Positions 43,602 through 52,796 of a DNA stretch of 64,000 nt are shown one piece after another. Position 1 is the first letter of the stretch. Each line of letters starts with the position of its first letter. The translations under genes were made by a program, and so were the position numbers. The stretch comes from Candidatus Gastranaerophilales bacterium (GTDB lineage: Bacteria > Cyanobacteriota > Vampirovibrionia > Gastranaerophilales > Gastranaerophilaceae), in the NCBI GenBank assembly GCA_947624645.1, contig CANQLG010000008.1:1-64000 (forward strand), given 5' to 3'. A model generated the notes under the pieces. It saw nothing but the letters and a program-made list of their open reading frames with translations, was not told the DNA's origin and searched no databases.

Positions 43602-46600
43602 TTGTATATAAAAGAACTGGAAGTCGATAATTTTAAATCTTTTGCAAATGAAATGACAATCCCGTTTCTGAAAGGATTTACGACAATATCGGGGCCGAAC
43701 GGATCGGGAAAGAGTAATATCATTGACTCAATTTTGTTTGCTTTAGGGCTTGCCAGTGCCAGAAATCTGCGCACGGAACAATTATCCGACTTTATCTCTA
43801 CCCATACAAAAAAAAATGAGGCCTATGTTAAAGTTGTTTTTGAACCTGAAAATAAAGATGAAGAACCCATTTCTGTTGCGAGAAGAATAAAAAAATCCTC
43901 GCAAGGATTTAATAGTGTTTACTATTTGAATGATCAGGTTTCTACTCTTACTGATATCCATACAAAACTTGAAAAATACCGTATAACGCCTAACAGCTAC
44001 AATGTTATGATGCAAGGCGACGTTATGAGTATTACAAATTGTTCAACCGTGGAAAGACGTAAAATTATTGATGAAATTGCGGGAATTGCCGACTTTAACA
44101 GACGTATTGAAAAAGCACAGGAAGAACTTTTGACTGTTGAAGAACGAGTTGAAAATGCCAATCTTATTTTGACTGAAATAGATTCTTCTATTGAAAGACT
44201 GGCGCAAGAAAAGGAAACTGCACTAAAATACCAAAAGTTAAAGACGGAAAAATTTCAGCTTGAAAGTCAGATTACAACCGTTAAATACTTTGATATAAAA
44301 AGAAATTTGGAATTGGCTCATCAAAATATTTTAGAGTTTAATAAAAAGAAAAAAGATGAAGAACTAAATCTTGCTAAACTTGAAGAAACTCTTAGTGAAA
44401 TAAAGAAAAAATATGGTGAAATTTCTGAACTTGTTAAAAATAACGGTGAAGCGGAACAAATTGAAACAAAAAAACAATTGGAAGAATTAAAAGGGCAGAT
44501 TTCAAGAAAAAATCTCGCAATAAGTTCCGTTGAAAAAACAATCCATGATAATCTTAAAACCATTGAAAATTCTAAAAACGGCATTGATAATCATAAAGAC
44601 AAAATTGAAAAAATTACGCTTAAAATTGAAGAGAAAAAAGCAGAAATTGTTTCCGTTGAAGAAAATATTAAAATTCAAGAAGCTGAATTATCAAGAATTT
44701 TAGAAGAAGTATCCGGTTTAAATAAAAATGCCGATAAACAGCTTGAAGAACGAAATAATCTTAAAAAAGAGCTTGAAAAATTAAAAGAAGAAGAATGGAA
44801 TTTAAAATCCGAAACCATTCCGCTGGAAACGGAATTAGCTTCATATAAAAAAGATATTGACCTTGCAAAAAAATCGTTAAGTGAACTTATGGATTTTAAA
44901 TCTAACTTTAACGATAATAAAGATAAATTAAAGCTTCAAGTTGAAGAATTAACAAAAGAACTTGAAGATTATAAACTTGCTCAACAAAATGTAATGTACA
45001 ATTTGGATAAAAATAAAAACGAAATATCCGATTTGATGCATGATATACAAATGGCGCAAAAGAAGATATTAACAATAGAAGCTCAAAAAAGTGCTTATGA
45101 AGAAATAAGTTTAGGCAGGTCAATAGATACAATAATAAAAGCAAAGATAAGAGGAGTACATGCTCCGTTATTGCAGTTGGGCAGCGTAGATAATAAATAC
45201 TCTACCGCACTGGAAGTTGCCATGGGTGGCAGAATGAAAAATATAGTTGTTGATGATGAAGAAGTTGCAAGGCAATGTATTGATTATTTAAAATCCGCTC
45301 GAGCAGGGAGCGCTACATTTTTACCTTTAAACAGAATGAAAAAAACTCCTAACTCTCTTAAAATGCCAAAAGAAAAAGGTGTTATTGATTATGCAATAAA
45401 TCTTGTAGATTTTGATGATAAGTATTTGGATGCATTTTATTATGCACTGGGTGAAACATTAATAATGGAAGATTATGACAGTGCAAAAAGGCTTATAGGT
45501 AAGTATAGGATAGTAACGCTTGACGGAAGTTTATTTGAAAAATCAGGCGCCATAACAGGCGGTGACAGACAAAACAGCGGACTAAAGTTCAGCCAAAATC
45601 AAGATGAAGAACTCAATAAATACAAATCTCGTTTTTCTGAACTTCAAAAATACTATTCCGAGCTAGAAGATAAACAAAAAGAACTTCAGGATAAACAGGA
45701 AAAAATAAGAACAAATTACTCTAACACAATGACAGCACTAAATAGCGCCAAAATAGAGTTAAATAATTTAAACAGTAACTCTCAAAACAACGAACAAAAA
45801 ATTGCCGAAAATAATAAGATTATTCGTGAAAATGAACCTAAAATTCAAAATCTTGAGAAAAAACTTGAAAAATATGAAGCAAATCTTGTTGAATTAAATG
45901 ATAAAATGCTTATTCTTCAGGATAAAATAGCCGAAATTGAAAGTAAAATGTCAGAAGGCGAACTTAAAAAACTTAAAGAAATGACATCTGCCATTGAAAA
46001 TAAAATTAAAGAATTTCAAACAAAAATATTGAGATGTAATAATGAAATCAGTGAATTAAACAGAGATATCGATTTTAATAAAGAACTTATAAAAACAAAA
46101 GAAGAGCAAATTCAAAGATTAATAAAAGATAATGAATTGGCTGAAAAAGACAAAATTGTATATTCTCAGGAAATTAAAGATATAGAAATCAAAGCTCAAG
46201 AACTTGAAGAAAAGATAAAAGTACTTGGCGAAAAGCTGATACAACTTCAAAAACAAAGAGATTTGGTGCAGGAAGAATTATTAAATACAGAAACACAAAA
46301 GAATAAAATTTCAAATGAAATAGAAAAAATAACGGAGCAAGTAGAAGCATTTAAAGCAAGAAGACGTGAATTAGAGCCTCAATTAGAGGAAATAAGAACG
46401 GAATTAAAAGATAATGACATTGATATAAATTCGCTTGTACCGACAGAAATATCAACTGAAGAAATAACAGGCAGAATCCAAAGACTGCAAAAACGCATGG
46501 AAGAGATGGAACCTGTAAATATGCTTGCAATACAAGCTTATGATGAAGTAAAAGCCCGTCAGGAAGAAAAGAAAGAGCAAATAGCAACTCTAACCAACGA

Positions 46601-47099
46601 ACGTAAACAAATATTAGAAAAAATGAACGGTTACGAGCAAATAAAAAAAGAAACTTTTATGAAAACTTATAATAATATAAATGAGAATTTCAAAGATATA
46701 TTTGCGAAGTTATCAGAAGGTGAGGGCTCCTTGATGCTTGAGAACCCCGAAAATCCGTTTGAAGGCGGATTAACAATAGAAGCTCAACCCAGAGATAAGA
46801 AAAAACAAAAACTAGGCGCTATGTCAGGTGGTGAAAAGTCATTAACGGCACTTGCTTTAGTATTTGCCATTCAAAAATATCTGCCTGCACCGTTTTATGC
46901 TTTGGATGAGGTTGATGCAAATCTTGACGGAATTAATGTCGAACGTTTAGCTGATATTATTCAACAGCAAGCAAAAAATACGCAATTTATAGTAGTTAGT
47001 CATCGTAAACCTATGATAGAATCAGCTAGTAGGACAATTGGTGTAACACAAAAAGAACATGGCAAAACACGTGTAACAGGCGTTAAATTCAGGGACTAA
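43602..47099 (+). CDS. smc: Chromosome partition protein SMC
   Basis: ATPase of the bacterial condensin; a coiled-coil dimer that organises the chromosome with ScpA and ScpB. The 1165-residue chain starts at a TTG (MYIKELEVDNFKSF matches family N-termini). Walker A GPNGSGKSN is at 31-39, long coiled coils occupy about 170-500 and 670-1000, and the hinge lies between (GVHAPLLQLGSVD ... GSATFLPLNRMKK, about 520-640). The C-terminal head has the signature LGAMSGGEKSLTALAL and Walker B APFYALDEVDANLD. It leads an operon with scpA and scpB. Confidence 0.97.
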   Translation: MYIKELEVDNFKSFANEMTIPFLKGFTTISGPNGSGKSNIIDSILFALGLASARNLRTEQLSDFISTHTKKNEAYVKVVFEPENKDEEPISVARRIKKSSQGFNSVYYLNDQVSTLTDIHTKLEKYRITPNSYNVMMQGDVMSITNCSTVERRKIIDEIAGIADFNRRIEKAQEELLTVEERVENANLILTEIDSSIERLAQEKETALKYQKLKTEKFQLESQITTVKYFDIKRNLELAHQNILEFNKKKKDEELNLAKLEETLSEIKKKYGEISELVKNNGEAEQIETKKQLEELKGQISRKNLAISSVEKTIHDNLKTIENSKNGIDNHKDKIEKITLKIEEKKAEIVSVEENIKIQEAELSRILEEVSGLNKNADKQLEERNNLKKELEKLKEEEWNLKSETIPLETELASYKKDIDLAKKSLSELMDFKSNFNDNKDKLKLQVEELTKELEDYKLAQQNVMYNLDKNKNEISDLMHDIQMAQKKILTIEAQKSAYEEISLGRSIDTIIKAKIRGVHAPLLQLGSVDNKYSTALEVAMGGRMKNIVVDDEEVARQCIDYLKSARAGSATFLPLNRMKKTPNSLKMPKEKGVIDYAINLVDFDDKYLDAFYYALGETLIMEDYDSAKRLIGKYRIVTLDGSLFEKSGAITGGDRQNSGLKFSQNQDEELNKYKSRFSELQKYYSELEDKQKELQDKQEKIRTNYSNTMTALNSAKIELNNLNSNSQNNEQKIAENNKIIRENEPKIQNLEKKLEKYEANLVELNDKMLILQDKIAEIESKMSEGELKKLKEMTSAIENKIKEFQTKILRCNNEISELNRDIDFNKELIKTKEEQIQRLIKDNELAEKDKIVYSQEIKDIEIKAQELEEKIKVLGEKLIQLQKQRDLVQEELLNTETQKNKISNEIEKITEQVEAFKARRRELEPQLEEIRTELKDNDIDINSLVPTEISTEEITGRIQRLQKRMEEMEPVNMLAIQAYDEVKARQEEKKEQIATLTNERKQILEKMNGYEQIKKETFMKTYNNINENFKDIFAKLSEGEGSLMLENPENPFEGGLTIEAQPRDKKKQKLGAMSGGEKSLTALALVFAIQKYLPAPFYALDEVDANLDGINVERLADIIQQQAKNTQFIVVSHRKPMIESASRTIGVTQKEHGKTRVTGVKFRD

Positions 47100-47103
47100 T
47101 TAA

Positions 47104-47967
47104 ATGTTAAATCCGAAGGATACAAACAATTTTTATATACAATCGACTGCCGAATCTTATGAAAAAGATTTGGGATTTAATCCTGACTCAGTTTTGGATA
47201 CGCCGAATGAAGAATTAGACGGAATAGAAGTATTGGTTCAGATGGCAAAACAAGGAAAAATTGACCCTTGGAATATTGATATAGCCGATATAGCAGATAA
47301 ATATATGCTTCATATAGCTGAAAGTAAGTCAAATAATTTGCGTTTAAGTGGCAGGGCATTATTTTTCTTAGCAGTATTATTAAAATTAAAATCAAATGTG
47401 CTTGTTGGAATAGATCCTATGCAGTTTGAAGTTCAGCCTGAAGTAAATCCCGAATATGATGACTCTGATGATTCGAGATTTTCGGATGAACTTTATTATC
47501 AGGATTATTACCCTGATAATGTTATACCCATTGAAGATATAATTCAAAGAAGAACCAGTGTAAAACTAAACAGAAACAGAATCGTAACATTAAAAGATTT
47601 AATCAGACAGTTAGAATTTTATGAACAACTGGATAAAAAACAAGCTGTAAAAAATTCATTGGAGCGTGCTAAAAGGCGTGTCAGAAATTATGCCAATATG
47701 AGTGCCGATGATATTATAAATCTCGCTCATGAAGAGTATATTGAAAGCAGCGTAAAAATATTACATGAAAATCTTATTAAAATTTTTGAAAAAGAAGAAA
47801 AAGTAGAACTTAATACGTTAACTTTATTAGGGCTTGATAAAATTTCGGCATATATAGCATTGTTATTTTTAACTTCCGAAAGTGAATTTGATTTGGAACA
47901 GGAAGAATTTTATTCGGATTTATATGTAGTAAAAGAAAAACCACCCATGGAAGAACAAACGGCGTAG
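47104..47967 (+). CDS. scpA: Segregation and condensation protein A (kleisin)
   Basis: Kleisin subunit bridging the two SMC heads. The 287-residue protein has the family pattern ELDGIEVLVQMAKQGKIDPWNIDIADIADKYM near the N-terminus, SNNLRLSGRALFFLAVLLKLKSNVLV, an acidic variable linker (residues about 115-145), and a C-terminal winged-helix region (LNTLTLLGLDKISAYIALLFL). It follows smc by 4 nt and precedes scpB by 9 nt, so stoichiometric production is expected. The N-terminal ~30 residues are an extension relative to short homologues. Confidence 0.94.
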   Translation: MLNPKDTNNFYIQSTAESYEKDLGFNPDSVLDTPNEELDGIEVLVQMAKQGKIDPWNIDIADIADKYMLHIAESKSNNLRLSGRALFFLAVLLKLKSNVLVGIDPMQFEVQPEVNPEYDDSDDSRFSDELYYQDYYPDNVIPIEDIIQRRTSVKLNRNRIVTLKDLIRQLEFYEQLDKKQAVKNSLERAKRRVRNYANMSADDIINLAHEEYIESSVKILHENLIKIFEKEEKVELNTLTLLGLDKISAYIALLFLTSESEFDLEQEEFYSDLYVVKEKPPMEEQTA

Positions 47968-47976
47968 AGGTAAGTT

Positions 47977-48492
47977 ATGGATTTAAAATCAAGAATTGAA
48001 GCTGTATTGTTTGTAACGGGCAGAGCCGTGGATTTAAAAGAAATAGCATCAATATTAGGAGCGGATGAACAGGAAACAGAAAATGCAATGCTTGATTTAA
48101 TAATGGATTATTCATCACGTGACGGCGCACTTGAAATTGATGATGAAAACGGTTATATTATACAAGTTAAGGAAGAGTATATGGACATAGTTGAAAAATT
48201 ATGTCCTGTTGATATAACAAATGCAGTATTAAAGACACTTACGGTAATTGCATTAAAAGAGCCCATAAGGCAAGCAGAACTTAAAGAATTAAGAGGTTCA
48301 ACGGCTTATGAACATGTCCAAGAATTAATAGATAAAGGATTAATAAGCAGAAAAAAAGATAAAAACGGACGTTCATATAACTTAAAAACTACGCCAAAAT
48401 TTGCAGAATATTTTAAAATAAAAGGTAACAGTGAAATTTTATCAAAATTGGAAACAAAAAAATTGTCGGAATTATTGGAGTTAAATAAATAA
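47977..48492 (+). CDS. scpB: Segregation and condensation protein B
   Basis: Dimeric winged-helix partner that binds the ScpA kleisin. The chain of 171 residues shows the family features LKSRIEAVLFVTGRAVDLKEIASILGA, a middle linker, and KTLTVIALKEPIRQAELKELRGSTAYEHVQELIDKGLISRKKDKNGRSYNL, the second winged helix, ending TTPKFAEYF. The GRSYNL part is the usual PGRP-type turn, here N-G-R-S. GAGG precedes the ATG. It completes the smc-scpA-scpB unit; the next gene follows 16 nt later. Confidence 0.94.
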   Translation: MDLKSRIEAVLFVTGRAVDLKEIASILGADEQETENAMLDLIMDYSSRDGALEIDDENGYIIQVKEEYMDIVEKLCPVDITNAVLKTLTVIALKEPIRQAELKELRGSTAYEHVQELIDKGLISRKKDKNGRSYNLKTTPKFAEYFKIKGNSEILSKLETKKLSELLELNK

Positions 48493-48508
48493 CATAAAGG
48501 AGAGTTTA

Positions 48509-50050
48509 ATGGCAGAAAACTATTCAACAAAAAAAGAGCAAAAAAAAGGTCTCAAAATAAGTATTATTGTTTTGTGTATATTATTGCTCTTAATTTTGGG
48601 AGTATTCTTTGTTTTAAGGAATATGGTACCAAGCTATATGTTTAATCAGGGTAAGAAATACTTAGAAATAGGTCAATATGATAAAGCATATAAAATGTTT
48701 ACAAATGTAGCAAACGCAAGACCTTATGATAATGAAGCTGTATATTATCAGGCATTAGCATTATCAAAGATGCCTCCAACATATGAAACACAAAAAGCTT
48801 TATATGAAATTTCACAATTAGACGATTGCGATGAAGCAAGTGATTTAGCAGACAATATTCTTATGAATATGCGCAGAGACCTTGTTAATCAGATAGGTCC
48901 TAACTATGCGGATAATATACTTTATAATGGTGCATTATTCAGATGGAATAATTCGAAACCCATAACATTTTCAATATCTGCTGATGGTAATGTGCCTTCT
49001 GATTCAATTAATGCCGTAAAAGATGCTGTATATGCATGGCAAGGCGCTACAAACGGAGAAATCAAATTTAAAGAAATTCAAAATAATGCAAATATTAATA
49101 TAAGTTTAGTTGATGATATATCAGTACAAGAAAAATACGATCCGCTTTTATTAGGGAAAACTATTCCTGCTTATAAAGATGATACTTTACAGAGAATGGA
49201 TGTATATATAAAGAAAAGAGAAGCTAACGGTTCTGAGCTTTCTCCTGATAAAGTATACAATGTAGCAGTCCATGAAGTAGGTCATGCTTTAGGACTTGGC
49301 GGACATAGTGCTGATGAAAATGATATTATGTATTACACTTTTGATAATATGAGAGTTCCGGCTGAAAAACGTTATCTGACAAACAGAGATATTAATACCG
49401 TATTGTTATTATATAAAATGATTCCTGATGTAATAGATACACCTATATCCGAATCGGAATATAACAAATTATTCTATCATGATGTAATTACGAGTTATCC
49501 GGGTGAAGATTTTGAACTTGAAACCCAAAGATTACTTCAACAATTAAAAACAGACGGAAATGATGTCGTTGCTTGGGTTGATTTAGCTATTAATTATGGT
49601 TTAAGAAAACAATATGCACGTTCAAATTATATTTTGAATCAAACACTTCCTTTGGTTCAAAATGATTTAAGAAATCAGTTTGTTATACTTTATAATTTGG
49701 CAGTTAACTATTATAAACTCAGAGAATATAATACATCTGAAAAATTCTTAAATCTTGCTAAATCTATTACTGATGACTTAGATACACAAATTCTTGAAAC
49801 ATTTTTGGATGTAAGATTTGGCAGATTAGCTATTGCTAAAGATAAATTAAAGCTTTTAATACAAAAATATCCTCAAAATATTGAAATAGCTCTTAAATTA
49901 GCAGAGGTTTATCATATGGAAAAAAATGATAAGCTGCAAAAAGAAACTATTGAAAACTTGATTAAAAGGAATCCTAAAGCTACTTTAGATAGGAGAGTTG
50001 TTAAATATAGAATAACACCGTCATCACATAGAAAATATATTAAAAAGTAG
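48509..50050 (+). CDS. Membrane-anchored TPR/matrixin-like zinc metalloprotease
   Basis: A 513-residue protein. One N-terminal membrane segment (about 17-37) puts the rest outside the cytoplasm. TPR-like helices follow (about 42-120). The metzincin-type catalytic domain covers about 150-300: ITFSI, DAVYAWQGATNGEIKFKEI, and VHEVGHALGLGGHS with zinc ligands His255, His259, His266 and catalytic Glu256, then a Met-turn at IMYY (Met274). More TPR-like repeats end the chain (about 355-490). AAGGAGAG precedes the ATG. It follows scpB by 16 nt. Substrate unknown; the fold points to cleaving extracytoplasmic proteins. Confidence 0.85.
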   Translation: MAENYSTKKEQKKGLKISIIVLCILLLLILGVFFVLRNMVPSYMFNQGKKYLEIGQYDKAYKMFTNVANARPYDNEAVYYQALALSKMPPTYETQKALYEISQLDDCDEASDLADNILMNMRRDLVNQIGPNYADNILYNGALFRWNNSKPITFSISADGNVPSDSINAVKDAVYAWQGATNGEIKFKEIQNNANINISLVDDISVQEKYDPLLLGKTIPAYKDDTLQRMDVYIKKREANGSELSPDKVYNVAVHEVGHALGLGGHSADENDIMYYTFDNMRVPAEKRYLTNRDINTVLLLYKMIPDVIDTPISESEYNKLFYHDVITSYPGEDFELETQRLLQQLKTDGNDVVAWVDLAINYGLRKQYARSNYILNQTLPLVQNDLRNQFVILYNLAVNYYKLREYNTSEKFLNLAKSITDDLDTQILETFLDVRFGRLAIAKDKLKLLIQKYPQNIEIALKLAEVYHMEKNDKLQKETIENLIKRNPKATLDRRVVKYRITPSSHRKYIKK

Positions 50051-51329
50051 CAATTAAATCATATTCAACAGCTCCCGTTATTTTAGCATTGACAATGTCA
50101 CCAGGAATAACGGGAGTTGTTGTATTAATAAAAACTAAACCGTCTACTTCGGGTGCATCTTTATATGAACGTGCAACTATTATTCCGTCTTCATTTATCG
50201 CTTCAATAATACAGTCAATTTTTTTACCTATTATGTTGTTATTAATTTCTTTTGATATTTGTTGTTGAAGTTCCATCAAGATTTTTTTTCGTTGTTTTTT
50301 TACTTTAGCTGAAATTTGGGGTTTTAGTGAATAAGCTTTAGTATTTTTTTCTCTTGAAAATTCAAAGATACCAAGTTTATCTATTTTCATTTCTTTAATA
50401 AAGTCATAAAGTTCTTGAAAATCTTCGTTTGTTTCGCCGGGATATCCTACTATAAAAGTTGTTCTTATAGCTGCATTTGGTATTAATTTCCTTATATTTT
50501 TTATTAATAATTTATTATCCATAACAGGTCTTGACATGGCAGTTAACATATTTTTGCTTACATGTTGAAGCGGAACATCAATATATTTAACTACTTTATC
50601 CAATTTATTAATTGTTTTTAAAAGATCATCCGTTAATAATGAGGGATAAGTATACATAATTCTAATCCAACTTAAATCTTCTATTTTGTTTAATTCAATT
50701 AACAATTCTTTAAGTGAAGGTTTTCCGTATATATCTTTGCCGTAACTTGTGGTATCTTGAGCAATTAAAACTATTTCAGTCACTCCTTTTGAGGCGAGTT
50801 CCTGAGCTTCTTTAATGATGTTTTCAATCTTTCTTGATTTATAAGGTCCTCTAAGCCGAGGAATAATACAATATCCGCAATTAAAATTGCATCCGTCAGC
50901 TATTTTAATATAAGAACTTGCTCCCATGGTAATTTGCTGCCGTTTAATATTTTCGGGGTAATTATATTGGGGAGTTTTATTTACTTCAAATCCCGCTTCT
51001 TTTTTTATTATTTCACTTATTTTATCAAAATCGGTTGTACCTATAAAAGCAATGGCTTCAGGTATTAGCTCTTTCAGTTCCTCTTTATATTTTTGAGGCA
51101 GACATCCTGATATTATTACTTTTTTCCCTGCTTTTATCATATCAAATATCGATTTAACCGATTCTTTTTCAGCATCATGGATAAAAGAACAAGTATTTAT
51201 AATAACTATATCAGCTTTTGTTTCATCCAATGTTATTTTAAATCCGTCTTGAGCCAATTTCCCGAGCATTAATTCCGAATCTACAAGATTTTTAGCGCAG
51301 CCATGGTTAATCAATGCTATTTGCTTCAT
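50040..51329 (-). CDS. rimO: Ribosomal protein uS12 methylthiotransferase RimO
   Basis: Radical SAM methylthiotransferase modifying an aspartate of ribosomal protein S12. The 429-residue chain has the RimO-type start INHGCAKNLVDSE; the N-terminal cluster cysteines are Cys11, Cys47 and Cys76. The SAM cluster is at Cys147, Cys151 and Cys154 in DGCNFNCGYCIIPRLRG. The C-terminal TRAM domain contains DCIIEAINEDGIIVARSYKDAPEVDG, whose ...PEVDG signature favours RimO over MiaB. The stop overlaps the convergent metalloprotease by 11 bp, and the start overlaps the upstream gene by 23 bp. Confidence 0.94.
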   Translation of the reverse strand: MKQIALINHGCAKNLVDSELMLGKLAQDGFKITLDETKADIVIINTCSFIHDAEKESVKSIFDMIKAGKKVIISGCLPQKYKEELKELIPEAIAFIGTTDFDKISEIIKKEAGFEVNKTPQYNYPENIKRQQITMGASSYIKIADGCNFNCGYCIIPRLRGPYKSRKIENIIKEAQELASKGVTEIVLIAQDTTSYGKDIYGKPSLKELLIELNKIEDLSWIRIMYTYPSLLTDDLLKTINKLDKVVKYIDVPLQHVSKNMLTAMSRPVMDNKLLIKNIRKLIPNAAIRTTFIVGYPGETNEDFQELYDFIKEMKIDKLGIFEFSREKNTKAYSLKPQISAKVKKQRKKILMELQQQISKEINNNIIGKKIDCIIEAINEDGIIVARSYKDAPEVDGLVFINTTTPVIPGDIVNAKITGAVEYDLIATF

Positions 51330-52785
51330 ATATTTTTATTTCCTTTTCTTCTTTTATCAGTTTATAGTTATTGTTTATCATTTTATAAAAATTTTGGGCG
51401 TAATCAACTCCAAAGAAACTTTTTCCGTATTCTATATTATTAATGGGAAGAAGTACTATATATTCGGTTAAATTTTGTTCAAAATGATTTATTGTTTTAT
51501 CATCACCAAAAACGTCGTTATAAAATAATGGGTTAAGATTATAGTAGAAATTATCACCGTTTCTGTTTGTTATAAAGTTTATAATACATCCTTCCGGTAA
51601 GACTGTTACTCTATCATTAGGTTTTGTATTTGCCAAAATAAAGTCAGAGGTATATTTTATTAATTCCCCGTCTTTTTTAAATGTATATATACTGCCTTTA
51701 GTAGTATTTAATTTATAATTTTTATATTGAAGTGAAGAAAAATCCTCGCAGGCAAAAAGTAAAATGCATGCAAATAAAATAATTGAAAGATATTTATTTT
51801 TATCAAATAAAATAACTGTTGCAAGTGCGCAAATCGGAAATATAAAAATTCCCATATGACATACATTTAAAAATAAAAATGATTTAGCACTTGCCGTAAT
51901 TGCAATAAGAAGTATTATAAACAGGGGTTTATCATTATATATTTTTTTAAAATTCAAACAAGTCAATATAAGATTTAAAACGGGCAGTATTCCGAAAATT
52001 GCAAATATTTTATTGTCAAAAAATACTCTGAATTTAGCAAAAAACAATTTTAAAGCAGGTGCCGAGATTAGTTTGTATAAAAGAATAGTATTTTCTTTTA
52101 TATCATTAATATTAAGACCTTGAACCAAAAGAATTAATAAGCTAAAACAAGGAATTATCAAAAATGCAGTGAGTGATTTAAAAAATCCTTTTAATCCGAT
52201 TGGTTTAACAAATATAATTGCATACAAAATAACGAATAAATAAAATACAAATTCATATTTATTTGCAATACTGATACCTGCGAAAAAACATGATAAATAT
52301 GCTAAAAGTTTGTTATTTGATTTGATATATTTTATGAGGAACAAAGCTGATAACAAAAAAGAAGATAATGCATATACTATTGCAAAGCAATAAGTAAGAT
52401 TAGAGTTATACAAAAAGGTGTTATAAACAAGAGCGAATATCATAAGTGCTGTAAATAAAAACGATATGGATTTATTTAAGAATTCTCTTGCAAGTAAATA
52501 TAGAGTAATAGTAATAATGAAAGAGTTAAAAATACCCGCTATATAAAGTGTAGTAAACTTTTGTCCGAAAATAAGGAATAATAAGGCATTAAATTGATAA
52601 GACAGAGCGCCGTATATATTATAAATATCTTTAAAAAGTACGCTGCCGTTAAGCATTTGAGAGGGGATATAAAATTCTCTTCCCGTATCAATGAGTAAAA
52701 GTCCCTGATGGAGGAAGAAGAATGGCAAGAGTGCAAAAAACAGAACAGTTAATAAAAAAATAATACTTTTATCCGTTTTAAGCAT
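51307..52785 (-). CDS. GT-C-type membrane glycosyltransferase-like protein
   Basis: A 492-residue integral membrane protein with roughly ten hydrophobic segments, resembling PMT/ArnT-like lipid-linked-sugar transferases. The first outer loop carries IDTGREFYIPSQMLNG and FKDIYNIYGALSYQ, matching the DxGxE... acidic motif of this superfamily. The C-terminal ~100 residues form a soluble domain (PNDRVTVLPEGCIINFITNR). It likely glycosylates an extracytoplasmic acceptor using polyprenyl-linked sugars (inference). It sits between mutS and rimO on the minus strand. Confidence 0.75.
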   Translation of the reverse strand: MLKTDKSIIFLLTVLFFALLPFFFLHQGLLLIDTGREFYIPSQMLNGSVLFKDIYNIYGALSYQFNALLFLIFGQKFTTLYIAGIFNSFIITITLYLLAREFLNKSISFLFTALMIFALVYNTFLYNSNLTYCFAIVYALSSFLLSALFLIKYIKSNNKLLAYLSCFFAGISIANKYEFVFYLFVILYAIIFVKPIGLKGFFKSLTAFLIIPCFSLLILLVQGLNINDIKENTILLYKLISAPALKLFFAKFRVFFDNKIFAIFGILPVLNLILTCLNFKKIYNDKPLFIILLIAITASAKSFLFLNVCHMGIFIFPICALATVILFDKNKYLSIILFACILLFACEDFSSLQYKNYKLNTTKGSIYTFKKDGELIKYTSDFILANTKPNDRVTVLPEGCIINFITNRNGDNFYYNLNPLFYNDVFGDDKTINHFEQNLTEYIVLLPINNIEYGKSFFGVDYAQNFYKMINNNYKLIKEEKEIKIYEANSID

Positions 52786-52796
52786 TAAATAATCCT

